A DNA stretch of 64,000 bases from an uncultured Luminiphilus sp. (lineage in GTDB: Bacteria; Pseudomonadota; Gammaproteobacteria; Pseudomonadales; Halieaceae). Made by a program: the position numbers and the translations under genes. The stretch covers positions 62,001 through 126,000 of the forward strand of contig CALSMP010000004.1 of the NCBI GenBank assembly GCA_943787485.1, given 5' to 3'. Under the pieces are notes generated by a model. The model worked only from the letters and a program-made list of their open reading frames with translations. It was not told the origin of the DNA and did not search any database. Positions 25,667-35,541 of the stretch are shown here, in pieces. Each line of letters starts with the position of its first letter. The first letter of the stretch is position 1.

Positions 25667-27844
25667 ATGACCGAACGCGTCCACTGCGCGGGATTGCAAA
25701 TCGATGCCGCTTTGCATGACCTATTGACCCACGAGATTGCTCCGGGGACGGGAGTCAGCCCCGAGGATTTTTGGCAGGCACTGTCCGAACTGCTCAGGGA
25801 CTTCATGCCCCGCAACCAGGCGCTGTTGGCCACTCGCGATGCACTCCAAGCCCAGCTGGACGCTTGGCATCGGGAGAACCCTGGCGAACCCAAAGATCAA
25901 GCGGCGTATCAGCGGTTTTTGGAGGAGATTGGCTACCTGCTGCCGCAACCCGCTTCGGTTGCCGTCACCACCGAGAATGTGGATGCGGAGATCGCGCACG
26001 TCGCCGGTCCCCAGCTCGTGGTGCCCGTGATGAACGCGCGCTTTGCCCTCAATGCGGTCAACGCCCGATGGGGCAGTTTGTACGACGCGCTCTATGGCAC
26101 CGATGTTATCCCTGAGGAAAACGGCGCTGACCGCGCCGGCGCCTACAACCCAGTACGGGGCGCTAAAGTGATTGCCTGGGCGCGAAACTTCCTGGACACC
26201 TACTTTCCCCTTGCGACGGGCAGCCACGCTTCGGCATCCTCTTATGTCATCAACGATGGGACGCTGCGGGTCGACCACACCACGGGCGACGCCGACACCC
26301 TCGCAGATAGCTCACAGCTTAAGGGTTACACCGGGAGTGCCGACGACCCCAACTCGATTCTGCTCTGCCACAACGGACTTCACGCCGAAATCCAAATCGA
26401 TCGAGCGCACGCCATTGGATCGACCGACCCCGCAGGCATCAAAGACCTGTGCTTGGAATCAGCGCTGACCACCATTCAGGATTGCGAGGATTCGGTGGCC
26501 GCGGTCGACGCTGAAGACAAAGTCGTGGTGTATCGCAACTGGTTGGGATTGATGAAAGGCGACCTGTCCGAAAGTTTTTCTAAGGGCAGTAGCACGGTCA
26601 CCCGCCGCATGAATCCGGATCGGGACTTCATGAGTGTTGATGGCACGCCGTTGACTTTGCCCGGACGCAGTCTTTTATTTGTGCGCAACGTGGGTCATCT
26701 GATGACCAACGATGCCATCCTCACCGCGGAGGGTGAGGAAATTCCCGAGGGCATCATGGATGCCATGTTCACCGCACTGTGCGGAGTGCACGACATCAAA
26801 AGCACCGGACCGATCAAGAATTCGCGCTGTGGCAGTATCTATATCGTGAAACCAAAAATGCACGGCCCCGATGAAGTGAGCTTCACCGTCGATCTGTTTG
26901 ATCGGGTCGAGCAGGCGCTCAAGCTACCCAGAAACACCATCAAAGTCGGCATCATGGATGAAGAGCGGCGTACCACCGTCAACCTCGCCGAGTGCATTAA
27001 CCGCGCCCGGGAGCGAGTGGTCTTTATCAACACCGGCTTTCTGGATCGCACCGGCGATGAAATTCACACTAGCATGGAGGCGGGAGCCTTCACGCCCAAG
27101 ACCGCTATGAAGTCCGAGCGCTGGATTACCGCTTACGAAGACTGGAACGTGGACGTGGGCCTAACCTGCGGTCTGCAAGGTAAGGCTCAAATCGGCAAAG
27201 GCATGTGGGCAATGCCCGATCGCATGGCCGATATGCTCGACCAAAAAATCGGTCATCCCCAGTCCGGCGCTAACTGCGCCTGGGTTCCCTCGCCCACCGC
27301 GGCCACCTTACACGCAACCCATTATCACGCCGTCGATGTTCAGTCGGTGCAAGCAGGTCTCAAGGGCCATCACCGACGCACACTTGAGGAAATTTTGACC
27401 TTACCCTTAAAGGGCGCGAGCGAGCTCGATGCCCCGGGCGTTCAGCGCGAGCTCGACAACAATGCCCAAGGCATTCTTGGCTACGTGGTGCGTTGGATTG
27501 ATCAGGGGGTCGGTTGTTCCAAGGTACCTGACATCAACGATGTAGGACTTATGGAAGACCGTGCAACACTCCGAATTTCAAGCCAACACCTGGCCAACTG
27601 GATTCGCCATGGGGTGGTCACTCAAGAGCAAGTATTGGAAACCCTGCAGCGCATGGCCGCGGTTGTGGATGAGCAAAATCAGTCCGACCCCAACTACCGG
27701 CCGATGGCCCCTAATTTTGATGCCAGCATCGCGTTTCAAGCGGCCTGCGATCTTGTGTTTTTAGGAACGGAGCAACCCAGCGGTTATACCGAGCCACTGC
27801 TGCACCAGCGCCGTCGGGAATTTAAAGCGAACCTCGCAACCTAG
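25667..27844 (+). CDS. glcB: Malate synthase G
   Basis: A 725-residue enzyme that condenses glyoxylate with acetyl-CoA to malate in the glyoxylate shunt and glycolate use. Length equals the G isoform (about 723). The ATG at 25667 has GGAGAG 5 bases upstream; a TTG ten codons earlier is less likely. Recognised stretches are [66 protein letters not shown] (near the catalytic Arg) and [14 protein letters not shown]. No isocitrate lyase gene is in the window. It lies on its own between lysR and ald. Confidence 0.96.
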   Translation: MTERVHCAGLQIDAALHDLLTHEIAPGTGVSPEDFWQALSELLRDFMPRNQALLATRDALQAQLDAWHRENPGEPKDQAAYQRFLEEIGYLLPQPASVAVTTENVDAEIAHVAGPQLVVPVMNARFALNAVNARWGSLYDALYGTDVIPEENGADRAGAYNPVRGAKVIAWARNFLDTYFPLATGSHASASSYVINDGTLRVDHTTGDADTLADSSQLKGYTGSADDPNSILLCHNGLHAEIQIDRAHAIGSTDPAGIKDLCLESALTTIQDCEDSVAAVDAEDKVVVYRNWLGLMKGDLSESFSKGSSTVTRRMNPDRDFMSVDGTPLTLPGRSLLFVRNVGHLMTNDAILTAEGEEIPEGIMDAMFTALCGVHDIKSTGPIKNSRCGSIYIVKPKMHGPDEVSFTVDLFDRVEQALKLPRNTIKVGIMDEERRTTVNLAECINRARERVVFINTGFLDRTGDEIHTSMEAGAFTPKTAMKSERWITAYEDWNVDVGLTCGLQGKAQIGKGMWAMPDRMADMLDQKIGHPQSGANCAWVPSPTAATLHATHYHAVDVQSVQAGLKGHHRRTLEEILTLPLKGASELDAPGVQRELDNNAQGILGYVVRWIDQGVGCSKVPDINDVGLMEDRATLRISSQHLANWIRHGVVTQEQVLETLQRMAAVVDEQNQSDPNYRPMAPNFDASIAFQAACDLVFLGTEQPSGYTEPLLHQRRREFKANLAT

Positions 27845-27889
27845 AAAACCGTGCATGTTGATGCATCGGTCCCTAGGCGATTTGCATGA

Positions 27890-29019
27890 TTAGGCGCTTT
27901 GCATGAAGGGCGTCAGCGCCTGCTCGGGACTTAGGTAGGGCAAATTAAGCGCCTGCGCGACCGCCTCATAGGTGACATGGCCTTCGTGTACGTTAAGGCC
28001 GTTGCACAGATGCGCATCATCACGCAGCGCTTGTAAGCCCCTATCCGCTAACGCCAGGGTAAAGGGCAACGTGGCATTGGTTAACGCCATGGTCGCTGTG
28101 CGCGCCACGCCACCTGGCATGTTAGCAACACAGTAGTGGACTACATCATTCACCACGTAGGTGGGCTCTTGGTGTGTCGTCGGCTTGGAGGTTTCGAAAC
28201 AACCCCCCTGATCAATCGCCACGTCGACGACCACGGCGCCCGGCTTCATCCGTGCGATGTGGTGACGGGTTATCAACTTAGGCGCAGAGGCACCTGGAAT
28301 AAGCACGGCACCAATGACAAGATCCGCCTCCAGCGCGAAGCGCTCGACCGCATCCTGTGTTGAATAGACACACACTACCCTTCCTTGGAATAGCTCATCC
28401 AACTGATTCAGGCGCTCCAGTGACCGATCCAGGAGCGTCACTCGGGCGCCCAATCCAACGGCCATTCGCGCGGCATTGGTACCCACCACGCCGCCACCCA
28501 GAATCAACACATGGGCCGGCTCTACCCCGGGTACACCACCGAGGAGCATGCCGTTGCCGCCCTGCGCTTTTTCGAGATGATGGGCCCCCGCCTGAATAGA
28601 CATCCTTCCCGCTACTTCGCTCATGGGGGCGAGCAGGGGCAATCCTCCTTTCGGGCTGGTAACGGTCTCATAGGCAATGGCGGTTGCCCCCGAGGCCAAC
28701 AGCAATTTGGCTTGCTCGGGGTCGGGGGCGAGATGCAGATAGGTAAACAGCAGCTGTCCCGGACGCAGCATGCGACACTCGTTGGGCTGAGGCTCCTTCA
28801 CCTTTACCACCATGTCGGCGCTTGCAAAATCTCCTCGGGACTGGCAACGATATGGGCGCCTGCGGCTTCGTAATCGGCATTAGGGAAACCAATGCCTGCG
28901 CCTCCGTTGTTCTCCACCCATACCTGATGCCCATGACTCACCAACTCACGGACCCCGGCCGGGGTCATGCCGATGCGGTACTCGTGGTTCTTAATTTCCT
29001 TAGGGATGCCCACCAACAT
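27890..29019 (-). CDS. ald: Alanine dehydrogenase (one frameshift as sequenced)
   Basis: NAD-dependent enzyme interconverting L-alanine and pyruvate plus ammonia; about 376 residues when read across one break. The N-terminal part starts at 29019 with [20 protein letters not shown], the family signature. After about residue 67 (SPEEILQA) the frame is lost near 28810-28820; one missing base there restores [14 protein letters not shown] in the other frame. The second part has the Rossmann motif ([20 protein letters not shown]) and [14 protein letters not shown]. The span is one base short of a multiple of three, consistent with a single deletion. A divergent Lrp/AsnC gene probably regulates it. 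Confidence 0.92.
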
Positions 29020-29337
29020 AATGAAACTCCTCTGATACCGGCCGACTCGTCGCGGCCAAGAAGTGATTTAATGTCGGAAGTTTACACCCTATTAATAGCT
29101 GTTTTTTCTATATTTTTTCATTATTTATAGGTAATTCAATCTTAAATAATTTATTTAAATAGGTGGTATCATCTAGCTATAGCCAGCTCGGCGATGAGGC
29201 CGCGGGCTTGATATTCCATTGGGTTACTAACTCCCTATCGGTAAACCTTCTGGCACACATTGGCCCAATCGTCGGGCCACTGGGCCCCGGCAAAGATACC
29301 GATACAAATACAGATAGAGGCAATGAGGGACAATGAC
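29020..29337. other. AT-rich divergent regulatory region between ald and the Lrp/AsnC gene
   Basis: 318 bases without a gene. Bases about 29085-29175 are strongly AT-rich (runs such as TTATTTATAGG and AATAATTTATTTAAATAGG), unlike the GC-rich surroundings. Lrp-family regulators favour such flexible AT-rich DNA, and both promoters must lie here. Individual -35/-10 pairs cannot be assigned with confidence. Confidence 0.5.
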
Positions 29338-29805
29338 ATGGGCGCTGATCAACTGAGCCGCATTGACAAACACATTCTCAAACTGTTGCAGCAGGACGGT
29401 CGGATGAGTCTTGCAGAGCTCGCGCGGCAGGTCGGGCTGACCACCACACCCTGCGGCGAACGGGTCAAGCGACTCGAGCGCGAGGGCTATATCCGCGGCT
29501 ACCACGCCGCCCTAGACCCCACCAAGCTCGGCCGGGGTCTGGTGGTGTTTGTGCAGATCACCCTGCAGCGCACTGCGGGAGATTCCTTCCAGGAGTTCAC
29601 CGACGCGATCAAGGACATCCCAGAAGTCGAGGAATGCCATCTGGTGGCGGGCAACTTCGACTACCTGATCAAAGCCCGGGTCCGTGATATGAACGACTAT
29701 CGCGGGTTTCTGGGGGGTAGCCTGATGCAATTGCCCGGGGTACAGGAGAGTACGAGCTATCCGGTGATGGAGGTGGTGGCAGAGCGCAGATCCGCTTTAA
29801 TCTAA
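29338..29805 (+). CDS. Lrp/AsnC-family transcriptional regulator
   Basis: A 155-residue regulator with the Lrp helix-turn-helix (LSRIDKHILKLLQQDGRMSL, then AELARQVGLTTTPCGERVKR) and a C-terminal RAM/ligand-binding domain (EECHLVAGNFDYLIKARVRD). The ATG at 29338 has AGGGA 7-8 bases upstream; ATG 29323 is in frame but its GAGG is too close. The sequence is close to the Lrp/BkdR type that senses amino acids such as alanine or leucine. Being divergent from ald, it most likely controls alanine catabolism. Confidence 0.9.
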   Translation: MGADQLSRIDKHILKLLQQDGRMSLAELARQVGLTTTPCGERVKRLEREGYIRGYHAALDPTKLGRGLVVFVQITLQRTAGDSFQEFTDAIKDIPEVEECHLVAGNFDYLIKARVRDMNDYRGFLGGSLMQLPGVQESTSYPVMEVVAERRSALI

Positions 29806-29980
29806 ACTGAAACGCCCATAAGTGACGTTTTGTGTCAGTTTTAGCTTTACCGCGGGAAACCTTTGCTTACTAGGCCCTCAAACAAGTCGCCAACCCAAAT
29901 GTGCCTGGCCTTATCCGAAACACAAGAATAAGCAGCAAATCAGGGGCTCACAGGCCTCTTATCCATCCAGCTCAAGAAAG

Positions 29981-29998
29981 TTGGCACGCAAAATGCTT
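29981..29998 (+). promoter_or_regulatory. Sigma-54 promoter of pilA
   Basis: TTGGCACGCAAAATGCTT matches the -24/-12 consensus: GG at 29983-29984 and GC at 29995-29996 with exactly 10 bases between. Transcription would start near 30008, about 70 bases before the pilA ATG. In other Gammaproteobacteria pilA is transcribed by sigma-54 RNA polymerase with PilR; pilR is not in this window. Confidence 0.85.
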
Positions 29999-30078
29999 CT
30001 CTCACTGCAGTGGCGCCTTTTTGGGGGTTTGCACACTTGGAGCCCCTTCGGGCCTTTTTCGTTATAAGGAGAGAAAAC

Positions 30079-30494
30079 ATGAAGACACAAAAGGGATTTA
30101 CCTTAATCGAACTCATGATCGTAATCGCGATCATCGGCATTCTGGCGGCGGTTGCACTGCCTGCTTATCAGAACTACACCAAGAAAGCCAAGTTTACGGA
30201 GGTCGTGGCATCTGTTTCACCTTACAAAACCGCCATTGATCTAGCCTTACAAAAAGGACTTTGTGGCAGTACCGCCATCACCGCGCTTACACAGCTAGAT
30301 GGCGGGGCTTGTGGCATACCCCCAAACGCCAGCGCCACCGGATGATAACCTCAGTCCACTGTTGTAGATGGGTTAATTACCGCCACTGGGACAGCTGAAG
30401 TAGACGCGAGAACCTCACTATGGTTCCGGCGGCATTAACGGTTCCAGTCCAGTGGACCGTGGGTGGCGATTGCCTGGCAAATGGTCTCTGCTAG
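30079..30494 (+). CDS. pilA: Type IV pilin PilA (disrupted by small indels as sequenced)
   Basis: The major type IV pilin. MKTQKG is the leader, followed by [20 protein letters not shown], the mature N-terminus with Phe+1 and Glu+5; GGAGAG precedes the ATG. As written the frame meets TGA-TAA at 30343-30348. Removing an A near 30342 and adding a base near 30352 gives [20 protein letters not shown]; a third shift near 30415 leads to [17 protein letters not shown] and a TAG at 30492-30494. The two Cys form the C-terminal disulfide loop typical of group IVa pilins. Full product about 138 residues. The readable tail argues for sequence errors rather than a truncated pilin. Confidence 0.85.
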
Positions 30495-30528
30495 ACGTTT
30501 ATAAATTATCCATCAATAGGACATCAAA

Positions 30529-30556
30529 GGGGCAGATCTGGATCTGCCCCTTTTTT
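30529..30556 (+). terminator. Rho-independent terminator after pilA
   Basis: GGGGCAGAT and ATCTGCCCC pair perfectly around a CTGG loop, followed by TTTTTT. It lies 34 bases after the reconstructed pilA stop and before pilB, so most pilA transcripts should end here, separating abundant pilin from the assembly genes. Confidence 0.92.
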
Positions 30557-30707
30557 CTTTTGCCACTCTGGCTAAGCGCCCCATCAGCGGGCAACCAGCT
30601 GCCAATCTCCAGATTAAACTCTAAAATAGTGCCCCTGAAGGCATGGGATCATGAGAAGATCTCGCGTAGGATAAGGCCATCACTGGTGGTGAAGCCAAAA
30701 CCAAAAC

Positions 30708-32441
30708 ATGAACATCGGCGCATCCAATCAAAATCGCGACTAAACAGTCGGGCTTAGCAGGCAGACTGGTCAGCGATGGCGTGCTCAGTGAAGAGCAGGC
30801 TACGGATGCCACGCACGAAGCCAGCAAACTCAAGATGTCGTTGGTGCGCTATCTGGTGGAATCCCTCGACGACGACAGCCACGAACTGGCGGAGCTGGCG
30901 TCCCAAGAGTTTGGTGTGCCGCTGCTCGATGTGTCAGCCGTTGATAAATCAGCCCTACCCGAGAAACTCGTGTCCCCGGAATTGATGACCAAGCACCACG
31001 CGGTACCTTTGTACCGGCGCGGTAATAGGCTTTTTGTGGCGGTATCGGATCCCGCCAATCTCGCGGCCCTTGATGAATTTAAATTTGCAACGGGTATTAG
31101 CACCGATGCGTCTTGGTAGACGAAAAAATCTCTGGCACGACTGCTCGGGAGTTGCTGGATGACCACGATTCCCCTCGATTCGAGAATGGGCGACCTCGGT
31201 CAGGACGGCGAGTTCGACCTGACGCTGGCTGAGGGCGCTGAGGCCGACGCCGATGAGATGCCCCAAGTGCAGCCGATGACACGCCCATTGTTCGCTTTAT
31301 CAACAAAGTATTGCTCGATGCCATCAAACAAGGGGCCTCGGATATTCACTTCGAGCCATACGAGAAGAACTATCGTATTCGCTTCAGAACCGACGGTATT
31401 CTGCGCGAGGTGGCGAGTCCGCCGCGCAATCTGTCACCGCGCCCTGTCCGCGCGACTAAAAGTGATGTCCCAGTGGATATCTCCGAACGTCGGATCCCCC
31501 CAGGACGGTCGCATTCAAATGAAGCTGTCCAAAAACCGCGCCATCGATTTTCGGGTCAACACCCTCCCCACCTTGTTCGGGGAAAAAATCGTGTTGCGAA
31601 TACTGGACCCATCCTCGGCACAGATGGGCATTGACGCACTGGGGTACGAGGAGGAGCAAAAAGCCCTTTACATGGATGCCCTCTCGAACCCCAGGGTATG
31701 ATTCTAGTCACTGGCCCCACGGGCTCAGGTAAAACCGTCTCGCTTTACACTGGCCTAGGCATCTTGAACACCGCCGAGCGCAATATTTCTACGGCGGAAG
31801 ATCCTGTAGAAATCAATATGCAAGGCATCAATCAGGTATTGGTGAATAATAAAGTGGGGCTGAACTTCGCCGAAGCCCTGCGCTCGTTCTTGCGCCAGGA
31901 TCCTGACATCATCATGGTCGGTGAGATTCGAGATCTCGAGACCGCGGAGATCGCAATCAAAGCGCTCAAACCGGTCCTTGGTGCTATCGACCTTGCACAC
32001 CAACAGCGCAGCGGAGACCATCACCCGACTGATGAACATGGGTGTACCCGCCTTTAACATTGCCTCCTCAGTCTCACTGATCATTGCCCAGCGCTTGGCC
32101 CGGCGCCTGTGCAAGCAATGCAGCATTCCCGAGACCGATGTGCCCGATCGAGGCCCTGTCTCGAGCTGGGGTGCACGGAAGGAGATGCTCGAGACCGCCT
32201 ACGCTCAAGCGCGCCGTGGGCTGCTCGGCCTGCAAAGATGGCTTCAAAGGACGGGTAGGTATCTACGAAGTCGTTAAGATTACCAAGGACCTTGCCAATT
32301 TAATATGGATGGCGGAAACTCATTGGCATTAAACGAACAGGCGCGCAAAGAGGCTTTCACGACCTGCGACTCTCCGCGCTGCGCAAGGCGGCTGCGGGAT
32401 TGATCAGCCTCGAAGAAATAAATCGCGTGACCATAGACTAA
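30708..32441 (+). CDS. pilB: Type IV pilus assembly ATPase PilB (disrupted by many small indels as sequenced)
   Basis: The extension ATPase that powers pilus polymerisation. From ATG 30708 (MNIGASNQN) the product can be followed across frames to EEINRVTID and TAA at 32439-32441, 578 codons, close to the usual ~570. The parts are: N-terminal GspE/PilB domain ([37 protein letters not shown]), [40 protein letters not shown], Walker [21 protein letters not shown], Walker [36 protein letters not shown] and a cysteine pair (CKQC). At least six frame changes occur, beginning at 30741. No single reading frame covers it, but every motif is intact. Confidence 0.82.
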
Positions 32442-32462
32442 CAGTCGGAGACCACGGAAGGT

Positions 32463-33667
32463 ATGGCGACACAAAATACATTTGTCTGGACCGGGCTCGA
32501 TAAAAACGGCCGCAAAAATCAGGGCGAGATCGTCGCTGCTTCACAAGCGCTGGCAAAAGCCCAGCTGCGAAAACAAGGCATCAGCGCCAAAACAGTAAAG
32601 CGCAAAGCCAAGCCCCTGTTTTCGCTCGGCGGCAAAAAAATTAAGTCCTCGGATATCGCTATTTTCACCCGTCAAATGGCCACCATGATGAAGGCCGGCG
32701 TCCCCTTGGTACAAAGCTTTGACATCGTCGCTGAGGGCCTTGAAAACCGGACCATGCGAACTCTGGTGACGGACATTAAAAACGACGTCGCCGCGGGTGG
32801 TGGTTGGCTGCTTCACTGGCAAAGCACCCCAATATTTTGACGACCTATTTTGCTCCTTGGTCGGCTCGGGCGAGGACTCCGGCACGCTGGAAATCATGCT
32901 CGATCGCGTAGCGACCTATAAGGAAAAAACCGAAGCCCTGCGCGCTAAAATCAAAAAAGCCATGACCTATCCCATTGCGGTGATCGTTGTCGCGATTGTG
33001 GTCACCGGTATCTTGCTAGTAAAAGTCGTGCCCACTTTCGCCGAGACTTTCAAGGGCTTCGGTGCAGACCTGCCGGGCTTTACTTTACTCGTATTGCGCA
33101 TCTCAGAGTTTGTACAGGCTGGTGGTTCATTATTCTGCTCGCCACCATGGCCGCCGGCTGGTCATATTCCCAGGCCATGCTGCGCTCGAAGAAGTTTCGC
33201 GACCGCGTTGACGCGCTGTCGTTAAAGTTGCCGATCATCGGCGGCATTGTTCACGACTCGGTGGTCGCTCGATTCTCGCGGACGCTGTCGACAACGTTTG
33301 CGGCGGGGGTGCCCCTGGTCGAGGCGCTTGAGTCCACCGCCGGAGCGGCGGGTAACGCTACCTACTCAGCTGGAATCTCCAAATCCGCGATGACGTGACC
33401 TCGGGCACCTCGCTTTACCAATCCATTCGAGCCACCGGCCTCTTCCCACTATGCTGCTGCAAATGACCTCCATCGGCGAGGAGTCGGGGGCACTTGATGA
33501 AATGCTGGGTAAGGTCGCCGATCAATACGAAACAATGGTCGACGACGCGGTAGATAACCTGAGCGCACTGATGGAGCCCATGATCATGGCTAGTCCTTGG
33601 GGTGTTGATTGGCGGACTCATGATCGCCATGTACCTGCCGATCTTTATGCTCGGATCGGTTGTTTAA
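32463..33667 (+). CDS. pilC: Type IV pilus inner-membrane platform protein PilC (disrupted by small indels as sequenced)
   Basis: The polytopic GspF-family platform that works with PilB. It starts [18 protein letters not shown] with the first T2SSF domain ([30 protein letters not shown]). The frame breaks near 32790 and at the CCCC run near 32827, continuing as [20 protein letters not shown] and the membrane segment [20 protein letters not shown]; breaks near 33125, 33365 and 33450 follow. The second domain reads [20 protein letters not shown] and [20 protein letters not shown], and the end is recoverable to TAA 33665-33667. About 400 residues when repaired, as expected for PilC. Confidence 0.82.
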
Positions 33668-33677
33668 GGCCACTCAC

Positions 33678-34548
33678 GTGGGTTGGCTAGACGCTTTTCA
33701 GACCCCCTGGCTCCTCTACACCAGCACCCTGCTGTTCGGCCTGGTGGTGGGCAGCTTTTATCAACGTCGTCATTCTTCGCCTCCCCAGAATCATGGAACA
33801 AACCTGGCGCGCTGAGTGCTGCGAGCTGCTTGAACAACCTCCGCCGGAGGAAACACGCCTCTCGCTATCCTCGCCGCCATCGCGCTGCCCCGGCTGTGGC
33901 ACGCGCATCCGGCCGTGGCAGAACATTCCAGTGATCAGCTTCTTGCTCTTGCGCGGCCGCTGTGGCGGTTTGCGGTATGGCTATTAGCATGCAAGGTATC
34001 CCGCTGGTGGAGCTCTGCACGGGTCTGTTGAGTCTTTACGCTGCTCTCGTGTTTGGCCCGACGGCGATGCTCGTAGCGGCCCTTGTACTCATTGGTTTTC
34101 TTATCGTATTGACCGGTATCGATATCGACACCTGTCTCCTGCCCGATAGCCTGACCCTGCCACTTCTTTGGCTGGGGCTACTGGTTAACCTCGCGGGGAG
34201 TTTTCTGTACTCTGGAAAGCGCCGTGATCGGCGCCGCCATGGGGTACCTGTCCCTCTGGAGCATCTACTGGGTGTTTAGACTCACCACAGGCAAAGAAGG
34301 CATGGGCTATGGTGACTTCAAATTACTGGCTGCACTCGGTGCCTGGTTCGGCTGGGAAGCGTCTGCCGCTGATCATTATTTTGTCGTCGTTTGTCGGCGC
34401 CTTCGTGGGTATCAGCTTAGTGATCCTGCGCCGTCACAAGCGGGATGCGCCTATGCCATTTGGTCCCTATCTCGCGGGCGCGGGTTTGCTAACGCTTTTT
34501 TACGGCGAAGCGCTCACGACTCAGTATTACGCTCTCCTCGGCCTCTGA
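33678..34548 (+). CDS. pilD: Prepilin peptidase / N-methyltransferase PilD (disrupted by small indels as sequenced)
   Basis: Membrane aspartic protease that cuts and N-methylates prepilins. From GTG 33678 it reads [20 protein letters not shown] and GLVVGSF, then after a frame change [20 protein letters not shown]. The zinc-binding cytoplasmic part has [19 protein letters not shown] and RGRCGG followed by a second pair needing one base. The first catalytic Asp is in [15 protein letters not shown] and the second in [20 protein letters not shown]. It ends [11 protein letters not shown]. Around 290 residues when repaired. It should serve both PilA and the five Gsp pseudopilins. Confidence 0.82.
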
Positions 34549-34554
34549 ACGGAA

Positions 34555-35169
34555 GTGGCGGTGGCTTTTATTGTAGGTATCACGGGAGGCATCGGCAGTG
34601 GCAAGTCTGCCGTCACCGATCGGCTCGAAGCCCTCGGCATTTGTATCGTGGATGCGGATGTGGTCGCGCGCAAGGTAGTGGAGCCTGGACAACCTGCCCT
34701 CGCTGCTATCGCCGCGCATTTTGGCGCGTCGGTTATTCAGGAAGACGGCTCGTTAAATCGCACAGCGCTTCGAAAAATCGTGTTCGAAAACCCCGAGGAA
34801 CGACAGTGGCTGGAAGGCGTCACGCATCCAGCTATTCGCGAGGAGATACGGGCACAGCTGCTGGCAGCAACCTCTCCCTACGTAGTCCTGAGCTCGCCAC
34901 TGTTATTGGAAGCCAAGCAGAATACCCTCGCCGATATAACCGTGGTTGTGGACGTGTTGGAGCAAACCCAGCTAAGGCGCACGATGGCGCGGGACGGCAA
35001 CAGCGCCGAGCTGGTTCAACAAATCATGGCCGCGCAGATGGCCCGTGAAGAGCGTTTACAACAGGCGGATATTGTTATCGACAACAGCACGTCGCTGGAA
35101 GACCTGCACCAGCGGGTAGACGGCTTACACGCCGAGCTGCTGCTACGCGCCGGCACCCTGAAGTCGTAG
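34555..35169 (+). CDS. coaE: Dephospho-CoA kinase
   Basis: A 204-residue kinase for the last step of coenzyme A synthesis (3'-phosphorylation of dephospho-CoA). The P-loop is [30 protein letters not shown] carries the catalytic Asp, and [12 protein letters not shown] and LSSPLLLEA follow. The start is a GTG six bases after the pilD stop; a second GTG two codons on is possible. pilBCD-coaE order is common in Gammaproteobacteria; yacG, often next, is absent. It overlaps the convergent mutT gene by 27 bp. Intact reading frame resumes here after the damaged pil region. Confidence 0.93.
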   Translation: MAVAFIVGITGGIGSGKSAVTDRLEALGICIVDADVVARKVVEPGQPALAAIAAHFGASVIQEDGSLNRTALRKIVFENPEERQWLEGVTHPAIREEIRAQLLAATSPYVVLSSPLLLEAKQNTLADITVVVDVLEQTQLRRTMARDGNSAELVQQIMAAQMAREERLQQADIVIDNSTSLEDLHQRVDGLHAELLLRAGTLKS

Positions 35170-35541
35170 TACGATGGGCTGATTGGCCGCCGGAAACGCA
35201 TAGTCATCTAGCGCTTCGGGCATGACCCATGCCAAAGGCTGCCCCTCGCAACCCCGGGGCTCATTGGTCCAGCGGTTTACACGATAGATGTCGAGCAACA
35301 CCGACTTGTCACCGTAATCGTGTTCCACTTGCATGAGGGGCTCGGAGTCCAAAACCTCAACACCGAGTTCTTCAGCCAGCTCGCGCGCTAAGGCTTGCGC
35401 TCCAGACTCGGTGGGCTCGACCTTGCCACCGGGGAACTCCCACAGACCCCCTTGATGACTTGCGGCTGCGCGTCTAGCAATCAACACGCGTCCACCGCTA
35501 TCGGTTAGAACCCCTGCAGCAACATGAACAACTTGGGCCAT
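35143..35541 (-). CDS. mutT: 8-oxo-dGTP diphosphatase MutT (Nudix hydrolase)
   Basis: A 132-residue Nudix hydrolase that removes oxidised 8-oxo-dGTP from the nucleotide pool. The Nudix box is complete: GGKVEPTESGAQALARELAE followed by ELGV. LWEFPG before it is the usual MutT lead-in. It lies immediately after argJ, downstream of secA, an order close to the secA-mutT pair of E. coli. Length is typical (about 130). Confidence 0.92.
   Translation of the reverse strand: MAQVVHVAAGVLTDSGGRVLIARRAAASHQGGLWEFPGGKVEPTESGAQALARELAEELGVEVLDSEPLMQVEHDYGDKSVLLDIYRVNRWTNEPRGCEGQPLAWVMPEALDDYAFPAANQPIVLRLQGAGA

Noticed and set aside
30042-30059. GCCC-CTTC-GGGC followed by CTTTTT in the pilA leader, terminator-like
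   Set aside because: The stem is only 4 bp, too weak to call an attenuator, although it might fold in the leader RNA.
30079-30345. Short pilin of 88 residues ending at the first stop
   Set aside because: The disulfide-loop tail is readable just downstream in other frames, so the stop results from indels.
34224-35048. Plus-strand open frame of 274 codons over pilD and coaE
   Set aside because: Its first codons belong to pilD in one frame, but after ~34370 it runs out of frame over coaE; a by-product of the indels.
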